Shown here: piece after piece, positions 48,939 through 58,540 of the stretch | Position numbering within the stretch: the stretch's first letter is position 1 | Layout of the letters: each line of letters opens with the position of its first letter | Source: Pictodentalium vernedei | Taxonomy: Eukaryota; Mollusca; Scaphopoda; Dentaliida; Dentaliidae | Length of the DNA stretch: 64,000 nucleotides | Assembly (NCBI GenBank): GCA_031216915.1 | Contig: CM062289.1 | Coordinates: 65,355,741 to 65,419,740 of the forward strand | Direction of reading: 5' to 3' | Made by a program: the position numbers and the translations under genes | The notes under the pieces: model-generated | What the model was told of the DNA's origin: nothing | Database searches by the model: none | Seen by the model: the letters and a program-made list of their open reading frames with translations, nothing else

Positions 48939-49188
48939 TTAACCCTCTACCTAACGAATCGCCTGCATCCACCAGCGTAATATGCAAACTGAGCAATTCA
49001 AAAAGTTAAATTTTTCAAAATATTTCAACAAAACCATATCCTGTGACCCCTCATTGGAACGAGCTCATTGAGCTCGTTCCAGTGAGGGTGTCACATGATA
49101 TGGTTTTGTTGAAAATTTTTGAAAAATTTTAAAAAATTATATTTAAAATAATAAATTTTGATATCATCTGCATTGGGTAAAGGGTTAA
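48939..49188. mobile_element. TTAA-flanked palindromic MITE, copy 3
   Basis: TTAA, ccctctacctaa ... ttgggtaaaggg, TTAA. The central palindrome is centred near 49068 around ggaacgagctca. Confidence 0.8.
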
Positions 49189-49636
49189 ATTAAAATTTGT
49201 GAGGGTGGTAAATGCCCTCCTTGCACATAGAAGGAGAGCCATGAAAGTAAACTTTGGTCAGTAGCGGTGATTTGTATCGCTCATCTTAATATGTGATTGC
49301 ACACTTCAGAAAAGCTTACTGGTAGCTAATCTCTGTGAGACCCCTATGCCTGGCCTCTGACTCTAGGCATCTCACAGAGACAAACTGCTTGCCATTTTGA
49401 CCACTTATCGGATACTGACTATAATTGTCTGACTACATACATAATTCAGGTTGGCATCCTGACATGTTTTGCAAAAAATTATTGCATTTTTCAAACTTAC
49501 ATTAGATACTATATGCACAACCCAATTAATAAGATAGAAAGATATGGTAAAATTGCCAATCTGAAGAACAGACCCCAGTGGCTCTACTTGTGTCAAATTA
49601 AGGTGGGCCAAAAATGGCCCTCCCTCCAAATTTCAT
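49189..49636. other. Unrecognised stretch
   Basis: Only a small hairpin near 49331-49384 (tctctgtgaga ... tctcacagaga). No gene. Confidence 0.35.
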
Positions 49637-49890
49637 TTAACTGGTAGAGTGCTGGAAGCCCTATTTTGGGCTTTACTAAAAGTGACAGGTAATAACTGTT
49701 TGCAGTTACATTCTGCCTGAGGAAGCCTTTATTGTCCCCGATATGAATCAGATTTTTTGTTCAATACCCTTGCTCTCTGACATTTAATTGGATAGTGCCT
49801 ATAAGGCACTGTCCAATTAAATGTAACAAGAGCAGTATATGATGAGCTTTGATTTGTTGTCAGAAAAAAACTCAGCACTTCACCAGTTAA
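49637..49890. mobile_element. TTAA-flanked MITE, 'ggtagagtgct' family, copy 1
   Basis: TTAA ends, ctggtagagtgct ... agcacttcaccag, with a central palindrome ttggatagtgcc-tata-aggcactgtccaa near 49789-49819. A second family with the same TTAA signature, sister at 50731-50979. Confidence 0.75.
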
Positions 49891-50504
49891 GGTGGTTCAC
49901 CATTGCTCTCCTCCCATTTTGAAAATAACAGGCCTGGTGAAAGGATAAAGTAGAGCAGATCCTTTGTGCTTTTTGTGGCTTTGCTGACAAAATGCAGTTA
50001 TGTGACACACTGCTCTTCATTTGTGAGTCCTTTTCTGCACTATAACACCTAGAGTAGAATCACCAGGTAGTAGTCATAATCCATGCATGGGCAGTGATGT
50101 CCATGCACGCGTTTACCAGGTAATAAAAATCAACATCAGCAAAATTTTAATTAATGAAGCACTGGGTTGTACCCCTTCATTAATTAAATTTTTGATAATT
50201 GTTCCCATAATTAATGTTTGGAATCTAACAATATTGCGTCCGTGGAAAGATTGCCCACTCGTGGAAAGTGACCACTCCATGGTGGCCATACTGTAACAGA
50301 ATATAATCAGGCTTATGAAGGTAAATCTGAGCAGAAGCTTGATTATTCTGTGTCCCTGAGTACAATCTTGGCATTAAAAAAGTAAAAAATTGGTTAATCC
50401 ATTTTTTTCTTCCAAACACAATCTTTTTACAGAGGTTATATTTTGAAAAAAATCGCGACATCGACGCCGTTGCTGCGACGGGTGGTGCAATCTCACAAAA
50501 TTCT
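49891..50504. other. Unrecognised AT-rich stretch
   Basis: Small hairpin aaattttaattaatgaag ... cttcattaattaaattt near 50140-50194. No gene. Confidence 0.35.
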
Positions 50505-50713
50505 AAGTTCATCAAGGGCCATAACTCCAAGAAAAATATTTGGAACAACACATGCAATGAACAGTGGCTAGACATCAATAAGATACACTTACATGCCAAA
50601 TATAAAGTCATTCCATCAAGTATTTCAAAAGTTATTGAGTATTGAAACTCGTTGGTCACAGACAGACCGACCGACCGACATTGCCACTTATTGAGCTGCT
50701 AGTCGCAGCTAAA
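50505..50713 (+). mobile_element. HINE-like 3' fragment
   Basis: Shares sequence with 47562-47705 and 48310-48405. It has a gaccgaccgacc stretch and ends agctgctagtcgcagct-aaaaat, a hairpin plus A-rich end like the H elements. Confidence 0.5.
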
Positions 50714-50730
50714 AATAACTTTCAGCATCA

Positions 50731-50979
50731 TTAAGTGGTAGAGTGCTGAAGCTCATTTTTGGGCTTTATTCTAAAGCACAGGATCCACAGATTAAAGTCT
50801 CCATATTCTGTGGAGTTCCTTCATATTTTCTTTGAAATGCAGTTATTTTGTCTTCAAGGATCTGCCTTGTAACAATTTATGGGAGAGTGCCTATAGGTAC
50901 TCTCCCATACATTGTAATGAGGCAAAGACTCGGGAACAAATTCTGACAATCAAAAATAATTTAGCACTCTACTAGTTAA
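50731..50979. mobile_element. TTAA-flanked MITE, 'ggtagagtgct' family, copy 2
   Basis: TTAA ends, gtggtagagtgct ... agcactctactag, with a central palindrome gggagagtgcc-tata-ggtactctccc near 50881-50907. Confidence 0.75.
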
Positions 50980-51010
50980 GAAACAGATATTTAATTTTTA
51001 TCTGAACGAG

Positions 51011-51863
51011 GTGTTAGGTAGGCCTGCACGATATATCGCATTGAGCTCATTCCAATGAGGAATCATAAGCTATGTTTTGGAAGCAAATGCGCTCGTTCCA
51101 ATGAGGGATCATAAGCTATGTTTTGGAAGCAAAAAATGAAAATTTTTAGTTACTCAAGAATTTTTTTTATGAGTGTCGTCTGCTACTAGCGACAGGCCAG
51201 CTGGAAACAAATCTCCTGAATGTCCCAAACTTTGGAGCATAAAAAAAATATAGTTTTCTGGAAAAAATGTGTTTCCCAAATCATAGAGTGTCCCAATACA
51301 TAGAGTAAATACGGTATGTACCAATATTCAAACCAACATCAATTGAATACAATTAAAGTAATTACAAAAATATCGGTTTATCGTCATTATTTATTTACCC
51401 ACAATTTAATTTTCAAGATGTCTTGAGTTTTTTAACTGTAGCTCCGAATGAATAATATTATCACTTTATCCAAGGAATCGTCTGCATGTGCCCATGAAAT
51501 ATACAAATTCAGCAGTTGAAAAATTTCAACAAAAGTATATCATGTGACCCCTCTTTGGAACGGGCTCGTTGAGCTCGTTCCAATGAGGGGGTCACATGAT
51601 AGTGTTACGTAGAAGTTTTTGGAAAACTTTGATAAACTAATATTTAAAATAATAAATTTTGATATCGTCTGCATTGGGTAAAGGTTTTTCGAACAGCATC
51701 ATCAAAGCATGCTGATTTGTTCGGACTGTGATGCCTCAAGTCTCAATTGTGGTACTTATTTTCAGATATCTGAACAGTTTTCGATATACCGGTATACCAC
51801 GGTATTTTTTTGAATACCGATACCGGTATTCTGTTTTGAATATTGTGCAGCCCAAGTGTTAGG
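51011..51863. mobile_element. hAT-like non-autonomous element, copy 2
   Basis: Body 51019-51855 (taggcctgcacgatat ... attgtgcagcccaa), with a perfect 8-bp duplication gtgttagg at 51011-51018 and 51856-51863. It contains a duplicated piece of the MITE copy-1 core (about 51040-51180) and MITE copy 4. Confidence 0.78.
51460..51686. mobile_element. TTAA-type palindromic MITE, copy 4, decayed
   Basis: Same inner sequence as copies 3 and 5, with a palindrome around ggaacgggctcg/gagctcgttcc, but both TTAA ends are mutated. Confidence 0.7.
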
Positions 51864-52247
51864 TCAATAAATGGGTTTGTTTTCGTGGGTCAAGTCCAAA
51901 CATCCTCGAGGTATCTCCTGTGTAGCTTTAACTGCATCATAAAACTCTTGGCATCTTCTATTGATAAGCCTGAAAAAAGAAAAGAAAATTGTTTCTTTTT
52001 ACATGCTATTGATTATATAGTGATGAGCAAGCCTTAACCCTTTGAAAACAGCTGGTATCTTCTTCCACACTCTTAGAAGACATTCTACTTGATGAATGTG
52101 TGAAATATCATGTTCCTCTGCCAGAAAAGCGGCCTCTCGGGTTCAAATTGTTAAAATTAGCCCTGATTCACAAGAATTGGTTTTAGTTCTTGTGAACATT
52201 TGCTACGAGAATCAATTTTCAATTCTTAACCTAAAAATGTTTAAAAT
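51864..52247. other. Unrecognised stretch
   Basis: No gene or classified repeat. Confidence 0.35.
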
Positions 52248-52653
52248 CCATTTCTCAGGCCCTCAACATGGTAATTTTGGCTGTCGCATGGTCATTTTGG
52301 CTGCCACATGCTCTCTTTTTGTAACCAATGCAAACTTAAAAAAATAGTATTTAAATAGTTTAGGTCTGATATTTTACCCAAGTTAATAAAACTGATAAAT
52401 TTGTCCCTTGTGTGCTACAAGGCTTTGCAATGCTGAAGCACTGCAAAGCCTTCTTGCACTCAAAGGATGAAATTCATCACCACCCATGCTATTCTGTAGA
52501 TTACGAGTCCTAAAACATAAAATAAACCAAGAATATGAAATTCTGATGGCAAAGAAATAATTAAAAAACTAAAAAATAAAATAAAAAAAGACATGTGCCC
52601 AAGTACAATTTTACAAAAAATGGCCCGAGAAACAGAAGATCTACTTTGTGGCA
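52248..52653. mobile_element. Palindromic MITE, 'ctgtttctcaggcc' family, copy 2
   Basis: Inverted relative to 45931-46320, with the same central palindrome (caaggctttgcaatgct ... agccttcttgc, about 52421-52460). Confidence 0.7.
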
Positions 52654-52707
52654 CCTAAATTCGAGAGTACTGTGAGTGTAACCAGCACTTATTCCATATT
52701 CATAGTA

Positions 52708-53935
52708 ATGAAAGTGTCAATGACACTGTAGCTCAACTTTGAATATGACAGGAATTAGTATTTGCTGTGACCAGGTCAACAATAATGAATACGACAGGAA
52801 TCAGTATTTGTTGTGACCAAGTCAACAATAATGAATAAGAGAAAAAGGAGTTTTGCTGTGACCACGTCAACCGTAGTAAATCAATTACAAGGTGACTGCA
52901 ATGGTCAAAAGAACAGGACATAAGTATTATATGTGATGCATCCCATGTTAGTAAACATTCACACAAAAATTTATTCAAATCAGAGCTTTCATATAGAAGA
53001 TCTGAGCAAAAAACTGATTGCACAATATTTTGTACAAAATGGCTGCCAGTGGCCATCTTGAATTTCGGACCGTACTCCAAAACACTCATTCTCGTCCCAT
53101 GGTGATAACAAAGATATCAAAGAAGTATCATAAAGATCGGTTTATAAATACGGACTCTAGCCCAAGCCGTATTGGCATTTGCAGTTACAGTGCTGAAAGT
53201 AACACTAAATAGATCAAAGTTAGTCTAATTGGCATAATTTATGCACGAGAAAAAAATCTGTATTATATGGGATGTATCCCATGGTACTAAACATTCACAC
53301 AAAAAATTATTCAAATCAGCGTATTCATATGGAAGTTCTGCACAAAAATCTGATTGCACCTAATTTTGTACAAAATGGCTGCTAGCGGCCATCTTGAATT
53401 TCAGACAGGACCCCAAAACACTCGTTCTCGTTCCACGGTGATAACAAAGGACCCAAGAAGTTTCGTAAAGATCGGTTCATAAATATGGCCTCTAGCCCAA
53501 GCCGTATTGGCATTTGCAGTTACAGTGCTGAAAGTAACACTAAATACATCAAAGTTAGCCTAATTTGCATAATTTACGCACGAGGAAAAAATCCACATTA
53601 TATGTGATGTATCCCATGGTATTAAACATTCATACAAAAATGATTCAAATCAGAGCTTTCATATGGATGTTCTGCACAAAAATCTGATTGCACCTAATTT
53701 TGTACAAAATGGCTGCCAGCGGCCATCTTGAATTTTGGGCCGGACCCCAAAACACTTGTTCTCATCCCACGGTGATAACAAAGGTACCCAAGAAGTTTCG
53801 TAAAGATCGGTTCATAAATACAGCCTCTAGCCCAAGCTGTGTTGACGGTATGACAGACAGACAGGCAGATGGACGGAAGAACGAGGGGCCATGACAATAC
53901 ATCAAATTTGGCTTTGCCAAAGTTGAGCTAAAAAT
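52708..53935 (+). mobile_element. Tandem-repeat element H7 (HINE-like)
   Basis: Hairpin gtgtcaatgacac (52714-52726), subterminal agctcaactt (52730-52739), inverted partner aagttgagct (53920-53929), then aaaaat. Three ~336-bp core units like H1 (tacaaaatggc near 53033, 53368, 53705). After the left end is a short extra array, three copies of a ~45-bp unit with 'gctgtgaccaggtcaac'. Confidence 0.75.
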
Positions 53936-54280
53936 CAAACCTCATATTTATATATTTACAAACGTTTAACCATTGAGGGCCTCATTCCAATTTTGCTGAA
54001 TTTCTTGTCTTACATGTACATGCAGAACACATGTCCCAACATACAGGGTTTTGGTGGGAACTTCCGCTGAGAAGTTCCCCCTTTATAGGCAGCCAAGAAT
54101 TCACTACACACTACTGCTACAGTACAGTGATCACAAAAGCGGTCTTTTTTGCAACCAGATCGCAATTCGATCGTGATGCACTTTCACCAGTGTTTCGATA
54201 TTCCATAAATGAAATATTGCAAAATCAAGATTGCAGCAACAAAAACTAACCGAAACTAGACAGAGTGATTCTGTAGAAAG
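53936..54280. other. Unrecognised stretch before the DIRS element
   Basis: No gene or repeat recognised; it abuts the right end of the DIRS element. Confidence 0.35.
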
Positions 54281-54506
54281 TTAAAAAATTTATAGTAATT
54301 TATATATTTTTTATACTTACCAATGACCCAGACTTAGCTGGTGCTAACTCTAACAAAACCAGGGCCAAACACAAATTTTGCCCCCCAATCCCCAAAATTT
54401 GCATCCAAAACAAAAAGAAATCATGTCCTAAAGGACCTCCATACTACGCCTCTACTGCGCATGCGCAGTGACGCAGACGTCCCAAAATTGGCGCCAATTA
54501 TCATTC
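54281..54506 (-). repeat. Right inverted terminal repeat of DIRS-a
   Basis: From about 54319 inward it is the inverted match of 61205-61390. The outermost ~38 bp (54281-54318) differ from the left end and are copied only in the internal complementary region. It contains TGCGCATGCGCA at 54456-54467. Confidence 0.9.
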
Positions 54507-54582
54507 TTACTGGCAGTGCCTGGTCAGCGCTATGTTCTCAGCGGGGAGGCAAGAGTTCCCAACTCCAGGGAGGGCCATCCCC

Positions 54583-54672
54583 GTCTGGGTCATTGGTAAG
54601 TATAAAAAATATATAAATTACTATAAATTTTTTAACATTTTTATACTGTACCAATGACCCAGACTTAGCTGA
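54583..54672 (-). repeat. Internal complementary region of DIRS-a
   Basis: Two parts. 54583-54636 is a perfect inverted copy of the right outer end (54281-54333). 54637-54672 (atttttatactgtaccaatg onward) is the inverted copy of the left outer end (about 61370-61404). The region thus reads as both element ends joined, which is how DIRS templates are thought to circularise. Confidence 0.9.
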
Positions 54673-55267
54673 ATAGTAAACAGGCTGGAGGGCCTAGGAC
54701 AAAGAGGAAAATCCAATAAGCTCAACTATATAGTAAAGAGGTAACCCCTTAAGGAGAAAAGGAGTATTAGGCTTTACATGTATCTTTCTTATTTAATATT
54801 AAATTAGAAAGATACACTACCCTTAATAATTGAGCACAATAACATTCATGTTCTCTATTAACATCCAGTATAACCCTTATACTAATTATTTTTAAAGCAA
54901 GCCAATAAATAAAGTAGTCCAGAGAATTGAGACTCTTTATAGTCATTTAAAAGTGTCCGAGTATTGTATATTAAAGCCCGTTTGACACTTGACATATACA
55001 AATGCTTCACACCGAGCTACACTTTAAAAATAAGACATGAATGAATTTTAACATTAATATTACACTTTAAAACCATCCCGGAAGCGACTCAGAAATACTG
55101 ACTTGGAGGAGGCATTCCCTTGCTTTTCACTATAAAGCAGGAGACCTAAGGGAACACCCCCCCCCCCCCCTTCCCCTTGCCCTGGGTCAAATAGCCCAGA
55201 GCGAAGAGGGCAGCCGGATGGAGTCACTGCCGGAACAGAAAGCCTGCATAACTATAGTTGCAACTGT
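54673..55267 (-). other. DIRS-a 3' non-coding region
   Basis: About 600 bp between the recombinase stop and the internal complementary region; a homologous stretch is in DIRS-b (62983-63560). A run of C lies near 55158-55171. Confidence 0.6.
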
Positions 55268-56330
55268 TTAGTGGACGACATTCTGAGCAACAGATAACGG
55301 ACCTAAACAATGCAGGGCTCCAGAAATGGACTCAATATTTCTGAGATAAAAACTCGTAAATGTGGATGGCTGAGACCAATAAGCAGCCTTCATTAAATCT
55401 GTAATAGCAACACTATTAGCATAAGCCCAGGAAGTAGAAAGAGCTCTTACTTCATGAGCAGAAATCTTAAGCACAGACTGCTGAGAAGAAGATAAATTTT
55501 CATAAGCAGTACGGATAGTTAATTGAATCCATCTAGCAATAGAATGGACCGAAATGTCCTTTCTATTAGGCATCAAAGACAGAAAGAAACGTTTCCGTCC
55601 CTTTCTGATAAACTGAGATCTCTGTTTATAGATACGTAATGCTCTAACAGGACAGAGTAAAGGCCTACGCCCGTCTGAAGATGGAAGAGCCTTAATAACA
55701 ATAGGTTCCGGATATTTATTAGGAGCCTGATTCTTAGCTAAAAAACCCACATTAGTAGTGAAGGTGATAAGTGTTCCCAACACTACGATAGTGAGAATCA
55801 TCCACCGACAGTGCATGAAGCTCACTGACTCTTCTAGCAGAAGAGAAAGCTAAGAGAAAAGCTGTCTTATAAGATAAGAATTTGAAATCTACTGTCCCAA
55901 GAGGTTCAAATGGCTTTTCCTTCAATTTAAGAAGAACCCAAGCTAAATTCCACTTAGGAATTAATCTAAGAGTTCTGGGTCTATTTATCGAAAAGTTTCT
56001 AACTAACTTAGATAAAGAGACATTAGATCCAATTTGTAAACTATCATGATGTGCACAGGTATCAGATAACATAGATCTATAACCCTTTATAGTAACAGGC
56101 TGCAGTTTGATTTCGTCAAACAAGTATACTAGAAAGTTTGCAATGTCTGGTATAGAGGGATCAAATATATCTACAGAATGATCCCTACACCAACGACGAA
56201 AAACCTTTCACTTACCCGCATAGTTTAGCGAAGAGGAGGTCCTCCTACAGTTAGAAATCATGTCCACTGCTCGTCCTGTAAAGTGTTTGCCATGCAAGAA
56301 GGACCGCACAACGGAAAAACATGAAGGTTG
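55268..56330 (-). pseudogene. DIRS-a tyrosine recombinase, broken by one stop and one frameshift
   Basis: Minus strand. The N-terminal part starts inside the RT gene in an alternative frame (HFTGRAVDMISNCRRTSS near 56285-56232), meets TGA at 56208-56210 where related proteins usually have Trp, and continues in frame (VFRRWCRDHSVDIFDP) to 55752 with the first catalytic Arg in SSARRVSELHAL. A frame change near 55760-55800 leads into 55825-55268 with HEVRALSTSWAY (catalytic His and Arg) and YWSQPSTFTSFYLRNI (catalytic Tyr). It would integrate the circular element DNA. The left limit of this gene is approximate. Confidence 0.85.
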
Positions 56331-58540
56331 AGACCTTGCGGGTTGTGATGGAGTTGGCGCGATTTCCCCTGCGAAAGAAGATCCTCCCATGGAGGAAGCT
56401 TTCGCGGTAGGTCCCACAACAGACACCTGAGTAGATTTATCCACGGTCTCTGTGGCGACAGAGATGCTACCAACAGAATCTTGCATTGAGATTGTTTTAT
56501 CTTTAGCAATACTTGTTGAATTAAAAGCGCTGGAGGATACGCATATCCTATCATTCCGTCCCAAGGGATCGACAGAGCGTCTACTGCAAATGCTCTTGGA
56601 TCCGGACACGGAGACACATACGTCTGCAACTGATTGTTGAGATGTGTCGCAAATAAGTCTATCATTGGCCGTTCCCATTGGTAGCAAATCTGATTGAACA
56701 CTTGTTTGTTGAGAGTCCACTCCGACGGCAACAAGCGACCCTTTCGTGAAAGGGAGTCTGCTAGCACATTCAGACGACCCGGTATGTGACGGACCGAAAG
56801 AAGAACGTGATGTTCTAGCGCAAACAGAAGGATTCTTTCCGTTAGATTGAACAACGGAACTGAATGAGTGCCTCCCTGATTCCGTATATACGCCACTACT
56901 GTCGTATTGTCGGATAGGATTTGGACATGAGCATTGTGAATAATGTCCATCCAGTGACGTAACGCAAGCCAAATTGACATCATTTCCTTGATGTTTATGT
57001 GCTTGCACAGGAATTGCGGATCCCAAAGACCCTGGCATCTCGAATCCGTTGGGATTAATGATGCACCCCAACCTGTTTGACTGGCATCCGTCATAATGGT
57101 AAAACTCGGATCCGGCAACTGCAGCGGAACTCCCTGAGTTAACCACTGAATGTTTGCCCAAGTCTGAATCTCTTGTTTCACTTGATCTGACAAGAGAACG
57201 TCTACATCGAGCGAATGAATTTTCACACTCCAATTCTGAGTCAAGAAAATTTGAAGAGGACATGTGCGTAACCGCCCCATCGGAATGAGATCCGCGGCGG
57301 CTCCGCACAGACCTATCAGTCTCATAAATTCTCTCGCCGTGACTTTGTCTGCGTGCAGACAATAGTGAGCATAACAACTGACTAATTTCACTCTGGTTAA
57401 CGGCAGACGAACGAGATTGTTGTGCGTCTCGAAGCTCATTCCCAGATGAGTGAATGACTTGGACGGCACCAGATCCGACTTCTCCTCGTTTACTATAAAA
57501 CCGAGACGTCGGAGCAATAGAAGAAGATTCTGAACATCGTTCTGAAGCGTTAACTCGTTGCCGTACCTCTGAAGAATGTCGTCCAGGTAGGCCGACGTTA
57601 CCGCAGACGAATGAGCTCGGAAATAGATCATTACCGAGTTCATTACCCGAGTGAAAGCCCAGGGTGCTAGATTCAATCCGAAGCACATCGCCCGGAATTG
57701 ATACACCACTCCTAGGACTGCGAAGCGTAGGTACTTTCGGAATGTCGGATGTACCATGATGTGAAAGTACGCATCTTTGAGATCTATGCTCGTTGCATAA
57801 TCGTTCACCCGAATACTCGCTCTGACCGACCGAATCGTCTCCATATAAAACTTCGGAGCGACGATCAGCTTGTTTATCCAGCTCAAATCTATGACTGGAC
57901 GGAACAAGCCGTCTGGTTTCGGAACCAGAAACAGATGGCTGTAGAATCCCGGAGATTCCTGGTTTTCTACGACCTCTACCGCGTTCTTCATTAAAAGAGA
58001 CTGCACCTCTGATAACAGAGCGTCTCTTTTCTGCGGATTTGACAGAAGATGAGTCCACTTTGGACTTCGAGTTAATGGAGGCTTTCGTTTGAAGAATATC
58101 TTTAGACCTTCCGAAGTCACTCCTCTCACCCAAGGGTCGTCCGTAATCGACGCCCATTCTTGTGAAAAGCTCGACAACCTTCCGCCAACCGGTACGCGAT
58201 AGAGGTGTAAGCCATCACCTCCTGGACCTGCGAGGCCTGCGGTAGGAGAAACCACGTCCTCCACGGCCCGCACCTCGCCCCGTCGACCTCGGGGCGTCCG
58301 ACCGATTGTCCCGGCCTGAAGGACGTCCCGAACGAGAGTCGCTACCCTGACGGTCTCTCGAATAAGACCAAGAGGACGCACCGGAACCTCTATAGGAACC
58401 TCTCTTGGGCGCATTAGACCCAGAAGTGCCTGTCTTATTCTTGTCTGCTGTATCCGACTTCTTAGGAGCAGATTTGAACAACAGAGAATCCTTAGCTTTC
58501 TTTGTAATTTTATCATAAATAGCAGAAAGCTTTCCGTCAA
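56258..58540 (-). CDS. DIRS-a reverse transcriptase / RNase H with C-terminal methylase-like domain
   Basis: Uninterrupted 760-codon frame; the first ~110 codons overlap the gag gene, so the true start is not known. RT: FLVPKPDGLFRPVIDL (about 205-219), SIDLKDAYF (Asp 253), CFGLNLAPWAFTRV, YLDD (318-321). RNase H: TDASQTGWGA (Asp 485), Glu 519, LSDNTT (Asp 544), HIPGRLNVLADSLSR (Asp 595). After it, about 625-710 (DLFATHLNNQ, LSIPWDG, YAYPP), is the domain found in DIRS elements and often called methyltransferase-like. All catalytic residues are present, so this gene may still be functional. Confidence 0.93.
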   Translation of the reverse strand: MTESFLLFMIKLQRKLRILCCSNLLLRSRIQQTRIRQALLGLMRPREVPIEVPVRPLGLIRETVRVATLVRDVLQAGTIGRTPRGRRGEVRAVEDVVSPTAGLAGPGGDGLHLYRVPVGGRLSSFSQEWASITDDPWVRGVTSEGLKIFFKRKPPLTRSPKWTHLLSNPQKRDALLSEVQSLLMKNAVEVVENQESPGFYSHLFLVPKPDGLFRPVIDLSWINKLIVAPKFYMETIRSVRASIRVNDYATSIDLKDAYFHIMVHPTFRKYLRFAVLGVVYQFRAMCFGLNLAPWAFTRVMNSVMIYFRAHSSAVTSAYLDDILQRYGNELTLQNDVQNLLLLLRRLGFIVNEEKSDLVPSKSFTHLGMSFETHNNLVRLPLTRVKLVSCYAHYCLHADKVTAREFMRLIGLCGAAADLIPMGRLRTCPLQIFLTQNWSVKIHSLDVDVLLSDQVKQEIQTWANIQWLTQGVPLQLPDPSFTIMTDASQTGWGASLIPTDSRCQGLWDPQFLCKHINIKEMMSIWLALRHWMDIIHNAHVQILSDNTTVVAYIRNQGGTHSVPLFNLTERILLFALEHHVLLSVRHIPGRLNVLADSLSRKGRLLPSEWTLNKQVFNQICYQWERPMIDLFATHLNNQLQTYVSPCPDPRAFAVDALSIPWDGMIGYAYPPALLIQQVLLKIKQSQCKILLVASLSPQRPWINLLRCLLWDLPRKLPPWEDLLSQGKSRQLHHNPQGLNLHVFPLCGPSCMANTLQDEQWT

